Counted from the first letter of the stretch, positions 13,521 to 22,440 are shown. The stretch: 43,991 nt of DNA from Collinsella sp. (GCA_018373675.1 JAHAGQ010000017.1:1-43991); one strand, 5' to 3'. Notes: generated by a model from the sequence alone, not told the origin. Translations and numbers: made by a program.

Positions 13521-15673
13521 TACGACCCACCGCCCAGAGCGCCAACCAGCGTGGCGACATCGACGGTGAGCGGGATGGAGCCGCCGCCGGGCAGAGGAAT
13601 CTCCGCAAGTGTGAACACCGTACCGCTAATGGTGCGTTCGACTTGATATTCCAACGCCTCGCAAAGCGCCTTGGGATCGGTCACGCCCAACGGAATACTT
13701 CGCAGTTTGTCTTGCGCTTGAGAGAGACCCGCAATGTCAGACCCCGGACTCTTAATGATATTGGCGGAATCGGTCAGCACCGGCTTTCGCAGGCGCAAGT
13801 CGCACGGTTCCAAACCCAGCGCCGCCACGGACGCCGAAACGGTATCGCCGAGCCACGATGCGATGGAGCCCAACGCGCCGCTGCCCCCTCCTAGGCCTTT
13901 AATCATCTCGTCCATAAGTTCGTCGGCTGAGCCTTGGATATCACCGTATCCCACGAGTAGCCGTCCCCAAACATCCATGACGCCGTCGAGCACGCCGGCA
14001 ACGCCGCCCGAGCGTTCCTTCAATGTCGAGAAAAATCGCAAAAGCACGTTGTTTTGCGCCGTCGCCTCATCGGGCGCCAGCACCGCGGCAGAGATAGCAC
14101 CGCGATCGCCAAGCCTGACTGCCGCGTTAAACGAGGAGTTAAGTTGATCGGGGCTGGTAATGTCACCCGAAACTGCAAAGGCGACCACGCCGTTGCGGCC
14201 AGGTGGGGCGATACGCGGGCGCTCGCCGGAAAGCGCTTTAATGGCCTGGTCAAACGCATTGCCCGCACGGTCGGCCTCATCCTCGGTCTGACGCTCAAGT
14301 TCGAGTTCTTTGTTGCGGCATTCGACGTAGTCTTCCAGAGCCTCTTTGAACTTATCGAAGTGGTACTCGAAGCCCCTTTCGACAGAAGTCGTTGCAATCG
14401 CAACGTACCCTAAAGACGACACACCGAAATGGCATTCGCTACACGTTTCGTGACCGTCAAAATCTGCGACGGATGCCAGCCCACCCGGCTTTCCTTTTTT
14501 GTAATTTGGACAGTCAGTCCCATAATGCAAATAGGTAACTTTATCTACTTCACTCGTGGGCCAACGCGCATCGGTATAGAGTTCAGTCGTCCGCGCCTCA
14601 TCTGGATTTCGCGGAAGGAAAGGGATGCGGGCGGAAACTTTGCCGTCCTTTTCAGTTATATATGCCCGCTCGACTTCTTCGCCCGCATAAGCGAAGAACA
14701 CCTTTCGTGCAGCAGAATCTGCCTGTTTTTCCGGACCCTCGCCAAGCGGTTTCTCATTTGCCAGGCGCTGGCGATAGTAGGCCTTCGCGCGATCGAGCGC
14801 CACTTGCGGTTCCCACGTAACGCTCGAAGCGTAATGCGGATTTTGAGCACCAGAGAGATCCGTTAGACTTTTCACACGCTCCCACATGCAAGAACAGCTG
14901 CTGACCGAGCCCTTGTCAGACCCGCCACAATCCGCCAGCCAAGCGCGCTCTTTAGCCTTCGCCGTGTCCTCAGAAGCCTTCCGCAGCTCCTCGGCCGCAC
15001 GCTCTAAATCAACTGATGTGTCTTTAATGGTATCGGTCGAGATCTCTGACCCTTTGAGCGCAGCGAAGTCCGACTCGGATGTCCTGGGCACGGCAAGCGC
15101 CGTACCGGTATAGGCCACACTATCGGTATCCTGCGCCGACACCGCCTGCGTGGCACGCGCGGCAATCAGATACGGCAGAGCCGTCTCGATTTTCTGCAAG
15201 CCTTCCGATGCGCTTTTGGCAAACTTGTTGCGCGTTTTAATGATCTCAATCCCGGTGTCGACCATATTGCCGGCAACTGGTTCGGCACCTGGGATGAGAA
15301 TGGCAACCAGGCCCGTCCCGATTGTGGCAAACCCCGCTAGCCCCAGACTCAAGATGCTCGCATCAACCACCGTGGCAGTCGTGTGATAGGACGACACCAC
15401 GTTGGCACCCGCCAGCGCGCCGCTATCGGCCGCCACCTGGGTATCCCCGGCACGCGACATGCTCCATATCGCCGCGGTCGACGAAAACAACAACGTGAGC
15501 ACCACTAGGATGACCACGGCAGAAGAAAGCGTGGTGTAGGCACCGTCTTCGATAAACAGGTCGATACCGGCGCGGCCCATAAAGCCGCCTCGCTTGCGAT
15601 GGCAGCTCGGACGGCGCGTCAAAACGCATCTAGACCAGAAACGCTTAATCCCATGCAGCAATCCACGAATCAT
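13520..15673 (-). CDS. tadG: TadG-like pilus protein with cysteine/histidine insert, 717 aa
   Basis: After a basic N-terminus there is one membrane helix at about residues 51-71 (SSAVVILVVLTLL) and then the TadG-type AADSGALAGANVV segment, so the protein is anchored with a large extracellular part. The middle (about 215-250) is a charged coiled coil. Two cysteine clusters are unusual: C249/C260/C262, and HYGTDC with CSECH at about 383-415. The DNA coding the second cluster (about 14420-14700) is visibly more AT-rich than its surroundings. The ATG at 15673 lies inside the end of the preceding gene and has GGAGG upstream. A CXXCH string can bind haem, but the spacing of H383, C388, C411 and C414 fits a zinc site better. 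Confidence 0.82.
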   Translation of the reverse strand: MIRGLLHGIKRFWSRCVLTRRPSCHRKRGGFMGRAGIDLFIEDGAYTTLSSAVVILVVLTLLFSSTAAIWSMSRAGDTQVAADSGALAGANVVSSYHTTATVVDASILSLGLAGFATIGTGLVAILIPGAEPVAGNMVDTGIEIIKTRNKFAKSASEGLQKIETALPYLIAARATQAVSAQDTDSVAYTGTALAVPRTSESDFAALKGSEISTDTIKDTSVDLERAAEELRKASEDTAKAKERAWLADCGGSDKGSVSSCSCMWERVKSLTDLSGAQNPHYASSVTWEPQVALDRAKAYYRQRLANEKPLGEGPEKQADSAARKVFFAYAGEEVERAYITEKDGKVSARIPFLPRNPDEARTTELYTDARWPTSEVDKVTYLHYGTDCPNYKKGKPGGLASVADFDGHETCSECHFGVSSLGYVAIATTSVERGFEYHFDKFKEALEDYVECRNKELELERQTEDEADRAGNAFDQAIKALSGERPRIAPPGRNGVVAFAVSGDITSPDQLNSSFNAAVRLGDRGAISAAVLAPDEATAQNNVLLRFFSTLKERSGGVAGVLDGVMDVWGRLLVGYGDIQGSADELMDEMIKGLGGGSGALGSIASWLGDTVSASVAALGLEPCDLRLRKPVLTDSANIIKSPGSDIAGLSQAQDKLRSIPLGVTDPKALCEALEYQVERTISGTVFTLAEIPLPGGGSIPLTVDVATLVGALGGGS

Positions 15674-16181
15674 AATCTCCCTCCAGCCATTCGGGACGCG
15701 ATTGATACGAGACATCGACCTTGAGCTCAACGTAGCCGCCCTCGGCGGTACCACCCATAGCCTGCGCAAACGCACCGATCACAGGCAACGGCTTGACCTC
15801 GCCGGAAACGGACACGGACGAGACACCACCCGCACCGGCCCGGCCAAGCTCGATATCCCACGACAACGGCCCGCCGGCATGAAAGATCGAAACGTTGGGC
15901 ACTGCGGCAAGCCGGCGGCGGGTGAACTCCTTAAGATCGTCGTCCTCCGCCGTCGTCGTGGTCATGAGCCGCGCGGTCTCGGCAGCGGCAGACTCCATGA
16001 CCGCGCGCGTATAGAGCAAACACACCGGTTGCAGTGCGAGAAGAATGAGCATCAGAAACGTCGGCAGCAAAAAAGCAGCCTCGACCGTAGACTGCGCCCG
16101 GTCCTCGCGCGCGATATCAATACAACGCGATGTCCTTAGCGCCCGCAGCGGCGTCGATAACCGACGTCGAGGCAACGCCAT
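15645..16181 (-). CDS. tadE: TadE-like pseudopilin (start uncertain)
   Basis: The recognisable part is REDRAQSTVEAAFLLPTFLMLIL, a prepilin-type leader and membrane helix, followed by an extracellular domain ending DYDSWIAAWD. The start is unclear. The ATG at 16181 gives an unusually long basic leader overlapping the upstream gene by 65 bp, with a poor ribosome binding site. An ATT at 16121 overlaps the upstream stop codon as ATTGA, lies 11 nt after AAGGA and gives a leader of the same length as its paralogues, but ATT is a rare start codon. The protein belongs to the Tad operon. Confidence 0.8.
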   Translation of the reverse strand: MALPRRRLSTPLRALRTSRCIDIAREDRAQSTVEAAFLLPTFLMLILLALQPVCLLYTRAVMESAAAETARLMTTTTAEDDDLKEFTRRRLAAVPNVSIFHAGGPLSWDIELGRAGAGGVSSVSVSGEVKPLPVIGAFAQAMGGTAEGGYVELKVDVSYQSRPEWLEGDYDSWIAAWD

Positions 16182-16335
16182 GGGATGCCGCCCGCTCAAC
16201 CAGCGCCGCCAAGTGCCCATCGGTGCCAGCACGCCAAAGCCCCGCAATCGCCAGCACGATCGATAACAGCGCCACCGTGACGATGGCGTATTCGACCGTC
16301 GCCTGGGCAGATTCCTCGCGCAGGACGTCATGCAT
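16117..16335 (-). CDS. small TadE/Flp-like pseudopilin, 72 aa
   Basis: The leader MHDVLREESAQATVEYAIV is followed by a membrane helix and about 35 further residues. It carries the Glu-Tyr pair of Flp-type pilins but is not the major pilin by comparison with 16864-17097. AAAGGAGGGG precedes the ATG. It sits between a membrane-anchored hypothetical gene and the TadE-like gene. Confidence 0.8.
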   Translation of the reverse strand: MHDVLREESAQATVEYAIVTVALLSIVLAIAGLWRAGTDGHLAALVERAASHGVASTSVIDAAAGAKDIALY

Positions 16336-16336
16336 T

Positions 16337-16900
16337 TCACGACCCCTCCTTTGAGCTTATTGTTTGCGGGGCCAGGCGCACCGCGCGCAGACGACACGAA
16401 GCATCGCCAGTATCCGCGGCAACCGTCACCATATCGACCCAGCCGCGCCCATCGCGCACAATGGCGCCCCATACGTTACCCTTAATATCGAGATAGCCGC
16501 TCAGGGCGAGCTGGGCCGTTGGCACCTCGCGGTAGGCGCGTAACATATCCGCCGCTGCCTCGGTCATCGGTCGGTCCTCGGACCATGCAAGCCGGACCGC
16601 AATCGCGTTGTCCTCAGGCGAATCCGTCGCAGTGCCAGACCGCTTGTCGAGCATCCGCAGAAAGGTTTGCGCCGTGACAGCGACATCCGAATCGTCCGCA
16701 TCTCGCATCTCATCTTTTTGAGACGCCACCGTCGAATCTGAGCCCGAATCGAAGGCGGCCCCAGGACGCTGCTGCCGCGCGGCGTTTAGCCCCCAAACCG
16801 CCACTGCCACCGCCACAACCACACAGGCAAACACCAGCAGTGCGCCGGCAGGCCGCCTACCCTCTACAGGCTGTTGATGCCCTCGCTGATAGCGTTCCAT
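16337..16900 (-). CDS. membrane-anchored hypothetical protein of the Tad operon, 187 aa
   Basis: There is one hydrophobic segment at about residues 19-39 (ALLVFACVVVAVAVAVW) and then a soluble, probably extracellular domain of about 145 residues containing WSEDRP and GYLDIKGNVWGAIV. I do not recognise a family. The ATG at 16900 overlaps the end of flp by 37 bp and has a weak ribosome binding site, so a later start is possible. Its place between flp and the pseudopilins suggests an accessory pilus factor. Confidence 0.75.
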   Translation of the reverse strand: MERYQRGHQQPVEGRRPAGALLVFACVVVAVAVAVWGLNAARQQRPGAAFDSGSDSTVASQKDEMRDADDSDVAVTAQTFLRMLDKRSGTATDSPEDNAIAVRLAWSEDRPMTEAAADMLRAYREVPTAQLALSGYLDIKGNVWGAIVRDGRGWVDMVTVAADTGDASCRLRAVRLAPQTISSKEGS

Positions 16901-17097
16901 AGATCTTGGACCTTGCCCTTAAATGCGACAATGGCAATGATGGCGATCACCACGAGCACGCCGACCAAGATGGCGTATTCGGTGGTGCCCTGCGCACTCT
17001 CCTCCTGCAGTAGCTCCCCGGCATGCTGGCGAGCGCGAATTGACTGGCAAACAGCCCAGCTCCAGATCTTGCCAGCAACGTCAGTCATCGTGTTCAT
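16864..17097 (-). CDS. flp: Flp/Fap-type major pilin
   Basis: The 77-residue precursor has a leader ending QEESAQG, followed by TTEYAILVGVLVVIAIIAIVAFKGK, the hallmark Flp sequence with the Glu-Tyr pair at positions 3-4 after the predicted cleavage site. The mature pilin would be about 40 residues, as in other Tad systems. GGGAGG lies 6 nt before the ATG. It is expressed within the Tad operon after tadC and is polymerised by the TadA/B/C machine. Confidence 0.93.
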   Translation of the reverse strand: MNTMTDVAGKIWSWAVCQSIRARQHAGELLQEESAQGTTEYAILVGVLVVIAIIAIVAFKGKVQDLWNAISEGINSL

Positions 17098-17107
17098 GTA
17101 TTCCTCC

Positions 17108-17749
17108 CTACATCATCCCGCCTGCTCCCAACAGCGGGCCCAATATGGACAGAAGCAACGCCGGCAAGATGAGCGTGCCGGTGGGAATCAGCAGCTTGAC
17201 GGGCGCACGCTCAATCTCGCGCTCGACCGCGGCGCGATGAGCCGCACGGATCTCGCGACTTTGAGCGGCCAACGTCTCGGCAAGTGGGGCACCCAGGGCG
17301 AGCGCCTGCCCCACCGTGATGGCAAAGGTCTCGAGCGCTCGCACGTCCAGGTCGCGCGCGGCGGCCAACAACTCGTCCTCACGCGTACCCACGCCCACTT
17401 GCCACGCCATGCAGGCCCGCTCAAGGCGAAGAGCCAGCACTGACCGACGGTTGGCGCAGAAAATCCCAAGCGCCGCATCAAACGAAAGACCGGCCGAAAG
17501 ACCCAAGCGCACAACATCGATCATCTCGGACACTTCGCCGAGCGAAACTCGCGCCGGGCCGCCCGCTCCAACCGCGCCCTTCACTCGCGCGGTCAGGGCA
17601 TCGGCCACCGAGCGACCCGCGGCAGCGACCAGCACCGCCTCGCGCTTGCAGGCCCCTGCGATCTTGCGCGCATCCGCCCGATCCAAACCCGTCGCGACAA
17701 ATACACTCAGGGCGCACAGGCAAGCCGCAACTGCAACTGGGGCGCTCAT
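17108..17749 (-). CDS. tadC: TadC-like pilus platform protein (T2SF domain)
   Basis: This inner-membrane protein has a type II secretion F domain (about residues 75-180, with SAGLSFDAALGIFC and ALALGAPLAETLA) and a C-terminal membrane helix (LLIPTGTLILPALLLSILGPLL). It pairs with TadB to form the platform on which TadA acts. The start at ATG 17749 has GGTGGAG upstream and overlaps the tadB stop. The length of 213 aa is short for the family; the N-terminal membrane segment is present. Confidence 0.88.
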   Translation of the reverse strand: MSAPVAVAACLCALSVFVATGLDRADARKIAGACKREAVLVAAAGRSVADALTARVKGAVGAGGPARVSLGEVSEMIDVVRLGLSAGLSFDAALGIFCANRRSVLALRLERACMAWQVGVGTREDELLAAARDLDVRALETFAITVGQALALGAPLAETLAAQSREIRAAHRAAVEREIERAPVKLLIPTGTLILPALLLSILGPLLGAGGMM

Positions 17750-18672
17750 AGCTCCACCCTCATAATGCGCCGGATAACCACCAAGGCAACGACGTTGAGG
17801 GCAAGGCCCAGCACCATAGCGCCTGCACCGGCAGGCGTCGCGAGACCGCGACGAAAATCTGCCGAAAGCAGCGCCAGCACCGCGCACATGCCTGCCGGCA
17901 TCGCCGCGACCATATGCGCCGACATGCGAGCCTGCGACGTCTTGACATCCAGGCGGCGCTTGAGCTCAATGCGCTCCCCTACCATGCTCGACGCCTCGGA
18001 CAGCAAGTCGGCAAGCGGAGCGCCGGTGCGCTGTGACACCTTAAGCGCCAAGGTCACAAGCGAAAGACCGGGGGCGTCGATGCGCACGAGCAAGTCATCG
18101 AGCGCGTCGGTCGCCGAGATACCGCAATCGATCGCCGCCGCCACCCGCAAAAACTCGGTATGCACCGGTTCTTGCGCATGAGCGCCCACAAAGCGCATGC
18201 CCTGGGCCAGCGAATGTCCCGAGGCAAGCGACATGGAAAGTGCGGTAAACGCCTCGGGCATGGCCTCTTCTGCATCGTGTTGCTCGCGCCGGCTCTCAAA
18301 GCCATCCCGAGCGGCGCCAGCGGCAATCGGAGCAACAAGTCCCAAGGCAAACCCGAGGGGCGATAACGACACCATCGTTAGCAAAACGCAGCAGACACCG
18401 CTCGATAGCAGCAGAAACGCCAAACGCTCCGAAGCATCCTCGATCACGAGGCCAAGGCGACGCGCCGGAGCCAGCGATGCCCACGAACGGGCAATCTTTT
18501 TCAGCAGATCGTTTTCCACCAACTCACGCGGCAGCTTCTCTGCCACCGTCTCGAACGCCTGACGCGCCAGCTCCGCCGGCGGCACCTGCGGCACACGAGG
18601 TTCCGCCCCGCACGCCGTCGCGACAGAAAACCCTGCCAAACCCCCTACGACGAGGGGCACAGCGACCTCCAT
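17746..18672 (-). CDS. tadB: TadB-like pilus platform protein (T2SF domain)
   Basis: This 308-residue membrane protein has two hydrophobic segments before a T2SF domain (AEEAMPEAFTALSMSLASGHSLAQ to KVSQRTGAPLADLL) and a C-terminal hydrophobic pair. The ATG at 18672 has AGGAGG upstream and lies inside the end of tadA. It forms the inner-membrane platform with TadC. Confidence 0.9.
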   Translation of the reverse strand: MEVAVPLVVGGLAGFSVATACGAEPRVPQVPPAELARQAFETVAEKLPRELVENDLLKKIARSWASLAPARRLGLVIEDASERLAFLLLSSGVCCVLLTMVSLSPLGFALGLVAPIAAGAARDGFESRREQHDAEEAMPEAFTALSMSLASGHSLAQGMRFVGAHAQEPVHTEFLRVAAAIDCGISATDALDDLLVRIDAPGLSLVTLALKVSQRTGAPLADLLSEASSMVGERIELKRRLDVKTSQARMSAHMVAAMPAGMCAVLALLSADFRRGLATPAGAGAMVLGLALNVVALVVIRRIMRVEL

Positions 18673-19973
18673 TCGTCCACCTCCTCTTGTGTGAGCGTCC
18701 CCGACCGCAGGCCTTCTGCGATAAACGGCGGCTCGCGGCCAAGCGTCCAGGTGCGCTCGGCGGCATCGAAAGTCACATAGCGCTCGAGCTCTACGCCGCC
18801 CGACGCGGCGCGACGCACCCCCGAATACGAGGAGACGAAGCGCCTGCCATCGGCGTGGCGCTCGGACATCACGATGCCGTCGAGCGCCATGGCAATCTGC
18901 TCCTCGATGAGCTCGCTCGGCAGATCGATGCCATAACGTGCAAGCAACGTCAGACGCACCACGGTCTCCTGCTCGGAACCCGCATGAAGCGTGGTGAGCG
19001 ACCCGTCGTGGCCCGTGTTCATGGCCTGCAACATGTCGCAGCACTCGGCACCGCGCACCTCGCCCACCACGATGCGGTCGGGGCGCATGCGCAGGGCATT
19101 GGTCACCAGGTCGCGGATCGTCACCGCGCCCTCGCCCTCAATTGAAGCCTCGCGCGCCTCTAGACGCACCACGTGCGGATGATGCGCAAACTTGAGCTCG
19201 GCAGAGTCCTCGATCGTCACGATGCGCTCGCCGGTGGAAATCTCACATGACAACGCGTTGAGCAGGGTGGTCTTACCAGATCCCGTGCCTCCCGCAACCG
19301 CCAGGTCCTGTCGCAGCGACACCGCGCACGACAACAGCTGCGCATACCAAAGCGGCAGCGACCCCAGCCCCACAAGCTCGTCCAGCGAGCAGATGCGGTC
19401 CGAGAACTTTCGGATGGTGAGAATCGGTCCGTCAATCGCCACAGGCGGAATCACCGCGTTGACGCGATAGCCCGTTTTGAGGCGGGCGTTGACGATGGGG
19501 CTGCGCTCGTCGATACGGCGGCCAAGTGGCGAGATGATACGGTCGATAAGCACACGGATCTGCTCATCATCCTCAAACGCATGCTCGATGGGGTGCAAGA
19601 CGCCGCCGCGTTCAAAGAAAGCCGAGCGGCAGCCGTTAATCATGATCTCGGTAACGGTGTCGTCCTCGATGAGCGGCTGCAACGGCCCCAAGCCCACCAC
19701 GTCATCCAAAATCTCGTCGATGATGGTCTCGCGCTCGGGCGTCGCGAGATCGGTCGGCTCCTCAACATTGAGCGCCGCCTCCACCGCGGGACGCAATTCC
19801 GAGCGGGCAAGTACCGGGTCGACATAGGCGCTGATACGCGCCACTTCGTCGTAACCCATGCGGTCCATCACGGCGCGCTTAGTGCGTCGTTTCACCGCGC
19901 GGCGACGCCCCGCATCTACAGGCGCTGCCGCCGCTGCAGCGCCGGCAGCCTTAATCCTCGTTTGCAGGCTCAT
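18645..19973 (-). CDS. tadA: TadA/CpaF-type pilus assembly ATPase
   Basis: This VirB11/CpaF-like secretion ATPase energises Flp pilus assembly at the cytoplasmic face. The Walker A GGTGSGKTT is at 228-236, the Walker B IVVGEVRG at 301-308 and the His-box GHDGSLTTLHA at 321-331. The N-terminal domain contains LGPLQPLIEDDTVTEIMING. The length of 442 aa is typical. It starts 2 bp after tadZ. Confidence 0.96.
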   Translation of the reverse strand: MSLQTRIKAAGAAAAAAPVDAGRRRAVKRRTKRAVMDRMGYDEVARISAYVDPVLARSELRPAVEAALNVEEPTDLATPERETIIDEILDDVVGLGPLQPLIEDDTVTEIMINGCRSAFFERGGVLHPIEHAFEDDEQIRVLIDRIISPLGRRIDERSPIVNARLKTGYRVNAVIPPVAIDGPILTIRKFSDRICSLDELVGLGSLPLWYAQLLSCAVSLRQDLAVAGGTGSGKTTLLNALSCEISTGERIVTIEDSAELKFAHHPHVVRLEAREASIEGEGAVTIRDLVTNALRMRPDRIVVGEVRGAECCDMLQAMNTGHDGSLTTLHAGSEQETVVRLTLLARYGIDLPSELIEEQIAMALDGIVMSERHADGRRFVSSYSGVRRAASGGVELERYVTFDAAERTWTLGREPPFIAEGLRSGTLTQEEVDEWRSLCPSS

Positions 19974-19975
19974 CG

Positions 19976-21622
19976 CTAATCACCCTCGCGCGACCAGGGA
20001 AGGCGGATACGCGGGCGTTCGGTGCGCGTTGCACGGTCGGCGACCATATCGCTCCAAGGGCCGACGGCGCACCCCAGTTCCACGAGCATCTCGCGCGTGG
20101 CCTCGCGCACGCTGGTCGCAAAAGCGCTAGTCTGCCCCACTGCCTCGTCAGCGCGCCCAAACGCCATGAGCGCGGCGAGATCCTGCCCGCCATCGGCGAT
20201 ACGAATCTTGGAGCTCAACGCACAGGCAATCTCAAAGCGCATGGCGACGTCCTCGTCTGCCCCGCGCGCACCGAACCGGTTGAACACGGCGCTCATGCGC
20301 GTGCGCGGCACACCTACTCGACTTGCCAGTTCAATGACGCGCGACGCCGATGTCGCGGACGACACCGCAGCATCGCCAACGATCAGGCAACGGTCGCTCG
20401 CCGCCACCGCAGCCGCCACGGCGTCGCCCCAAAAGACCGAGGTATCGATAAAGACCACGTCGGATTCGCGACGCAGAACATCAAGCAGTAGCTCCACCGG
20501 ACGTGCCATGAGCTCGGCTTGCTCGGGCGCCGCGACGGGACCCCAGAGCGTAACGCCCGGGGCGACGCGCATCGATGCGGCTACGATATCCGGCTCGGTG
20601 AGCGTGCCCGCCGCCGACGGCTCGATAAATGCCGCCATATCGCGCGGAGCATCGACGCCTAACAAGTCGTAAAGGTTTCCAAACATCAGGTCCAGGTCGA
20701 GCACGGCGGCACGCAAGCCCAACAGCGACGATGCGTGTGCCATGGTGGCAACGATCGTCGACTTGCCGCAACCGCCCGAGCCCGAAATGACGCAGACGAC
20801 CGGAGCTCGATGCGGCGAAGCGGCAGCGTCTGCCGGCGGCATCGGAGGCGGCGGGGCGGGCGTCGGTGACAGCGTCCCCGTCTCCCCCGCCGCAACTACA
20901 CGCTGCGTCCAAGCCGGCATGGCGGCTTGTTCGGTCTGCGAGGCAGGCTCGTTCTGCGCAATCTGCTCATGCTGCATCAGCGACAACTCGCCGCACCCGG
21001 CAAAGCCCTCAACTTCGTCGAGTTCATCCGCCAGATTCACGCCGTGCACGTATCCCATATCTACAGCCGGGGAGTCGCCAGCATGCTGCGCCGGCCCTCC
21101 AGCGTCATCGCATACAAGGGGGTTCCGGGGGCGCCGACCATGCTCGGCTTCCGCTTTTCCACAATCATCAACACGCGGGCCTCTTGTAGCGCGAGGCGCC
21201 CCGGGTTCCCTATCAACAAAAGCATCGGGCTCAATCGTCATGCGCCGATCGGAATCAACCGCTCCCTCGCCCGCGCGCCCGTTGCCGCATATACTGTGCG
21301 CAGCGATGACCTCGGTCGCCCCCGCGCGAAACAACCCCTCGATATCCGACGGATCGAGCGCTTCTATCAAGACGACCACGCGACTCACGCGGCCTTCGGC
21401 CGTCAGGCGCGCAACAGTCTTGCGCACATCTTCGGTATCAAACAGAGACGCCGCGATGATGGCAGCTCCGCGACGCGACGGAAACGCCCGCGCCATGGAA
21501 ACCAGCCCGTCCAGGTCACCCACGCGAAGCACCTGTGCACCCGCGTCACGGCCCTCGACTTCCCGCTGCAACAGCCCGTAATCGCCGCACGCGCAGCACG
21601 CAAGCCAGATCGCCTTCATCAC
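19976..21622 (-). CDS. tadZ: TadZ/CpaE-like pilus localisation ATPase
   Basis: A receiver-like N-terminal domain (about 1-110) is followed by a long low-complexity linker (about 115-275, ending in a proline-rich stretch) and a ParA/MinD-type ATPase domain with deviant Walker A GSGGCGKST at 281-289, DLDLMFGN and FIDTSVFWGD. CpaE/TadZ proteins position the Tad machine in the cell. The start is GTG 21622 or the adjacent ATG 21619; GGAGG suits either. The linker is longer than usual. Confidence 0.88.
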   Translation of the reverse strand: MMKAIWLACCACGDYGLLQREVEGRDAGAQVLRVGDLDGLVSMARAFPSRRGAAIIAASLFDTEDVRKTVARLTAEGRVSRVVVLIEALDPSDIEGLFRAGATEVIAAHSICGNGRAGEGAVDSDRRMTIEPDAFVDREPGAPRATRGPRVDDCGKAEAEHGRRPRNPLVCDDAGGPAQHAGDSPAVDMGYVHGVNLADELDEVEGFAGCGELSLMQHEQIAQNEPASQTEQAAMPAWTQRVVAAGETGTLSPTPAPPPPMPPADAAASPHRAPVVCVISGSGGCGKSTIVATMAHASSLLGLRAAVLDLDLMFGNLYDLLGVDAPRDMAAFIEPSAAGTLTEPDIVAASMRVAPGVTLWGPVAAPEQAELMARPVELLLDVLRRESDVVFIDTSVFWGDAVAAAVAASDRCLIVGDAAVSSATSASRVIELASRVGVPRTRMSAVFNRFGARGADEDVAMRFEIACALSSKIRIADGGQDLAALMAFGRADEAVGQTSAFATSVREATREMLVELGCAVGPWSDMVADRATRTERPRIRLPWSREGD

Positions 21623-22278
21623 TCGTCGCCTCCGCTCTTTTTGCCGCGCGCCGTGGCGGGAATCGTCAAGCTGACCGTTCCCTTGCCCGATGCCCCCAGC
21701 AGTTCCTTGACGTCTTCGGGGTCAGCCGCCAGCGTCACCCATTCGATCTTGCCCTCGCGCGTGGCACCGGAATCCTCACTGGTATCGATCACGTACGCGC
21801 CGCACAACCGATCGGTTACGCCGTCTTTTTGCACATACACATCCACGTAGCTGCCCACGCCCGTAGCACCGCCGACCGAGTGCTCGGCATCGACCGCCAC
21901 CGAAACGGCGACCTTGCCCTTAGGCACCTCGAGCTTGTGGCTCTCGGCCTTGGTGTAGACATTGCAGATCACGGCGTTTTTGGGAATACGCGAAGTCGTC
22001 ACGTCGCCGCGCACCTGGCGCAGCTCGGTCGCCGCGTCACGCGGCAGCAGACTTGTCAGCCATTCCTGGGTTATGACATTGGTCTCATCGAGGGTCTCGC
22101 CCACATCGATATCGCGCGCCGCGACGCATACCTCGACGCGATCGCCACCGTACTTGGCCAAGGTCTCAGCCTGGACCTGTTCGGCTTGCGAGCGGATCGA
22201 CGAGCCGTAAACCATGCAGAGCAGAGCAGCGAGCACGCCCGCGACCAGACTGATGGCGATGCGCTTGCTCTTGTTCAC
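21619..22278 (-). CDS. cpaB: CpaB/RcpC-like pilus assembly protein (SAF domain)
   Basis: A short basic N-terminus and one membrane helix (about 7-25) precede a SAF domain (VEVCVAARDIDVGETLDETNV) and the RcpC-type extracytoplasmic region with KVAVSVAVD and GSYVDVYVQKDG. In Gram-negatives RcpC acts with a secretin; no secretin is present here, as expected for a Gram-positive cell. GTG 22278 is chosen because GGAG lies 7 nt upstream; the in-frame ATG at 22293 lacks a ribosome binding site. It is the first gene of the Tad operon. Confidence 0.88.
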   Translation of the reverse strand: MNKSKRIAISLVAGVLAALLCMVYGSSIRSQAEQVQAETLAKYGGDRVEVCVAARDIDVGETLDETNVITQEWLTSLLPRDAATELRQVRGDVTTSRIPKNAVICNVYTKAESHKLEVPKGKVAVSVAVDAEHSVGGATGVGSYVDVYVQKDGVTDRLCGAYVIDTSEDSGATREGKIEWVTLAADPEDVKELLGASGKGTVSLTIPATARGKKSGGDE

Positions 22279-22375
22279 GGCCGCTCCTCTCATGGCAGTG
22301 CCGGGCGAATGCCCGTACCACCATTGTCTGGGCGGTCAGAGTGCAAAGCGGCGCAATCGCGATCTTGGTTTTCGA

Positions 22376-22440
22376 TGTCAAACCAATCGCTGACCAAAAG
22401 CTGACCAGCCCGTCAAGCTCGTGGCAAGGTTTTGGTCAGC
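22376..22440 (-). promoter_or_regulatory. candidate control region of the Tad operon
   Basis: On the minus strand, a perfect -35 TTGACA (22376-22381) has no good -10 at 16-18 bp. Directly upstream are two same-strand copies of GCTGACCA (from 22389 and 22400 on the plus strand) and an inverted copy TTTTGGTCAGC at 22430-22440, which pairs with 22389-22399. This would suit an activator-dependent promoter; that is inference. Confidence 0.4.

Noticed and set aside
14429..14443. c-type cytochrome from the CSECH string
   Set aside because: A single CXXCH with nearby extra Cys and His, in a pilus protein and without cytochrome fold features, fits a zinc site better; kept only as an alternative.
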